A stretch of DNA of 6,692 nucleotides, from the NCBI GenBank assembly GCA_910579115.1, contig CAJTSO010000063.1, positions 1 to 6,692 on the forward strand, given 5' to 3'. Below are positions 6,249 through 6,692 of the stretch, piece after piece. The first letter of the stretch is position 1, and each line of letters begins with the position of its first letter. Origin of the DNA: an uncultured Selenomonadaceae bacterium. Its GTDB lineage: Bacteria > Bacillota > Negativicutes > Selenomonadales > Selenomonadaceae. The notes beneath the pieces were generated by a model. It worked only from the letters and a program-made list of their open reading frames with translations, ran no database searches and was not told the origin of the DNA. A program made the translations under genes and the position numbers.

Positions 6249-6692
6249 GGGAACGCCAAATATTTCCCGGTACAGGCCTCTGTCGGAATCCCGCAGGAAT
6301 TCTTTCAACAGTTCCAAATCCCGCTTGTGGTTATTAAATATCTTTACCATTGCCTCAGGAATGGAGCCGCTTCCTTTCATGATTGAATCCAGCCTGGCCA
6401 AGTCGTAGACCGCTTTTAATTTCAGGAGGATATCGTATCTTTCGCCCAGGGCGGCGGACAGTTCATCTTCCATAGTTTCAAGATCGCCATCCCCTAAGCT
6501 GACGCTGGCCAAATCTGACAAAGCCTTGTCCGAAAAAACCTTCTCCAGCTTTTCCTTTGCCCCGGAAAGGAGACCGGCCACAGCCTTGACAGAATCATTT
6601 CTTCCTGCGGAAAACAGTGCCGCAAGCTTTTTCTTCTTGTCCGTAATGTTCAGGTCTTTGCTCGTAAGTATGTCTTTGACTTGCCGTGCGCC

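Larger units (their letters stand above)
3159..6692 (-). pseudogene. cas9: cas9 (type II-A), interrupted by one stop and two frameshifts; 5' end outside window
   Basis: This is the RNA-guided DNA nuclease gene of the locus, read right to left. About 1,178 codons are visible. The N-terminal part with RuvC-I and the bridge helix, roughly 200 codons, lies beyond the right edge. In order: REC lobe to about 5150 (with REIFGVP, FRVPYYIGPL and PWNFESVV); RuvC-II with EMARE (4890-4904); HNH with DLDHI (catalytic His codon 4636-4638) and the later NREKSD carrying the conserved Asn; RuvC-III with HHAKDAYLN (HHAKDAY at 4215-4235); then the PAM-interacting C-terminus (KYGGYTGQSTAYFVLV, SVTGLFEQQPIDL). 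All nuclease residues in view are preserved, but the frame is broken at 6246-6248 (stop), about 4873 and about 4628-4635. The stop codon overlaps the cas1 ATG. Recent inactivation or sequence errors are both possible. The assignment as cas9 is certain. Confidence 0.95.

Overview
The window is one end of a decaying type II-A CRISPR-Cas locus, probably from a member of the Bacillota (Firmicutes). It carries the cas9-cas1-cas2-csn2 order on the minus strand, a 36-bp repeat with 30-bp spacer unit next to csn2, and Cas proteins that align well with my recollection of the streptococcal ones. The cas genes look moderately GC-balanced, while the left 1.2 kb is visibly AT-richer. I cannot name a genus from sequence alone.

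Layout, left to right. Positions 1-93 hold two intrinsic terminators. Positions 101-189 hold two degenerate CRISPR repeats separated by a 31-bp spacer, which I read as a fossil end of an older array. Positions 248-849 hold a promoter, a paired operator and a RelB/DinJ-type antitoxin plus YafQ-type toxin on the plus strand. Positions 850-1105 hold a possible gene remnant, a perfect 20-bp-stem bidirectional terminator and a nested hairpin. Positions 1106-1207 hold the current array: two repeats and one spacer. Positions 1208-1278 are the leader. From 1279 to the right edge come csn2, cas2, cas1 and cas9 in minus-strand reverse order, tightly packed with stop/start overlaps or a 1-nt gap.

Functionally, csn2, cas2 and cas1 (the adaptation module) look intact, with catalytic or conserved residues present. 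cas9, which is both the effector and the PAM selector for spacer capture, is broken by one in-frame stop and two opposing frameshifts. Its first roughly 200 codons lie beyond the window. A good sigma70-type promoter in the 3' end of csn2 should transcribe the leader and array leftward to the terminator at 952-998. The predicted 5' end of that RNA is complementary to the core of the repeat, which is the most unusual signal here. The leader-repeat junction carries three tandem copies of a TTTGAG heptamer.

Most economical history (inference): a longer array once ran from the leader to the terminator at 51-93. A toxin-antitoxin segment came to lie within it, the array shrank to one spacer, and cas9 decayed or carries sequence errors. 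No classical tracrRNA with promoter, lower-stem anti-repeat and terminator was recognised inside the window.
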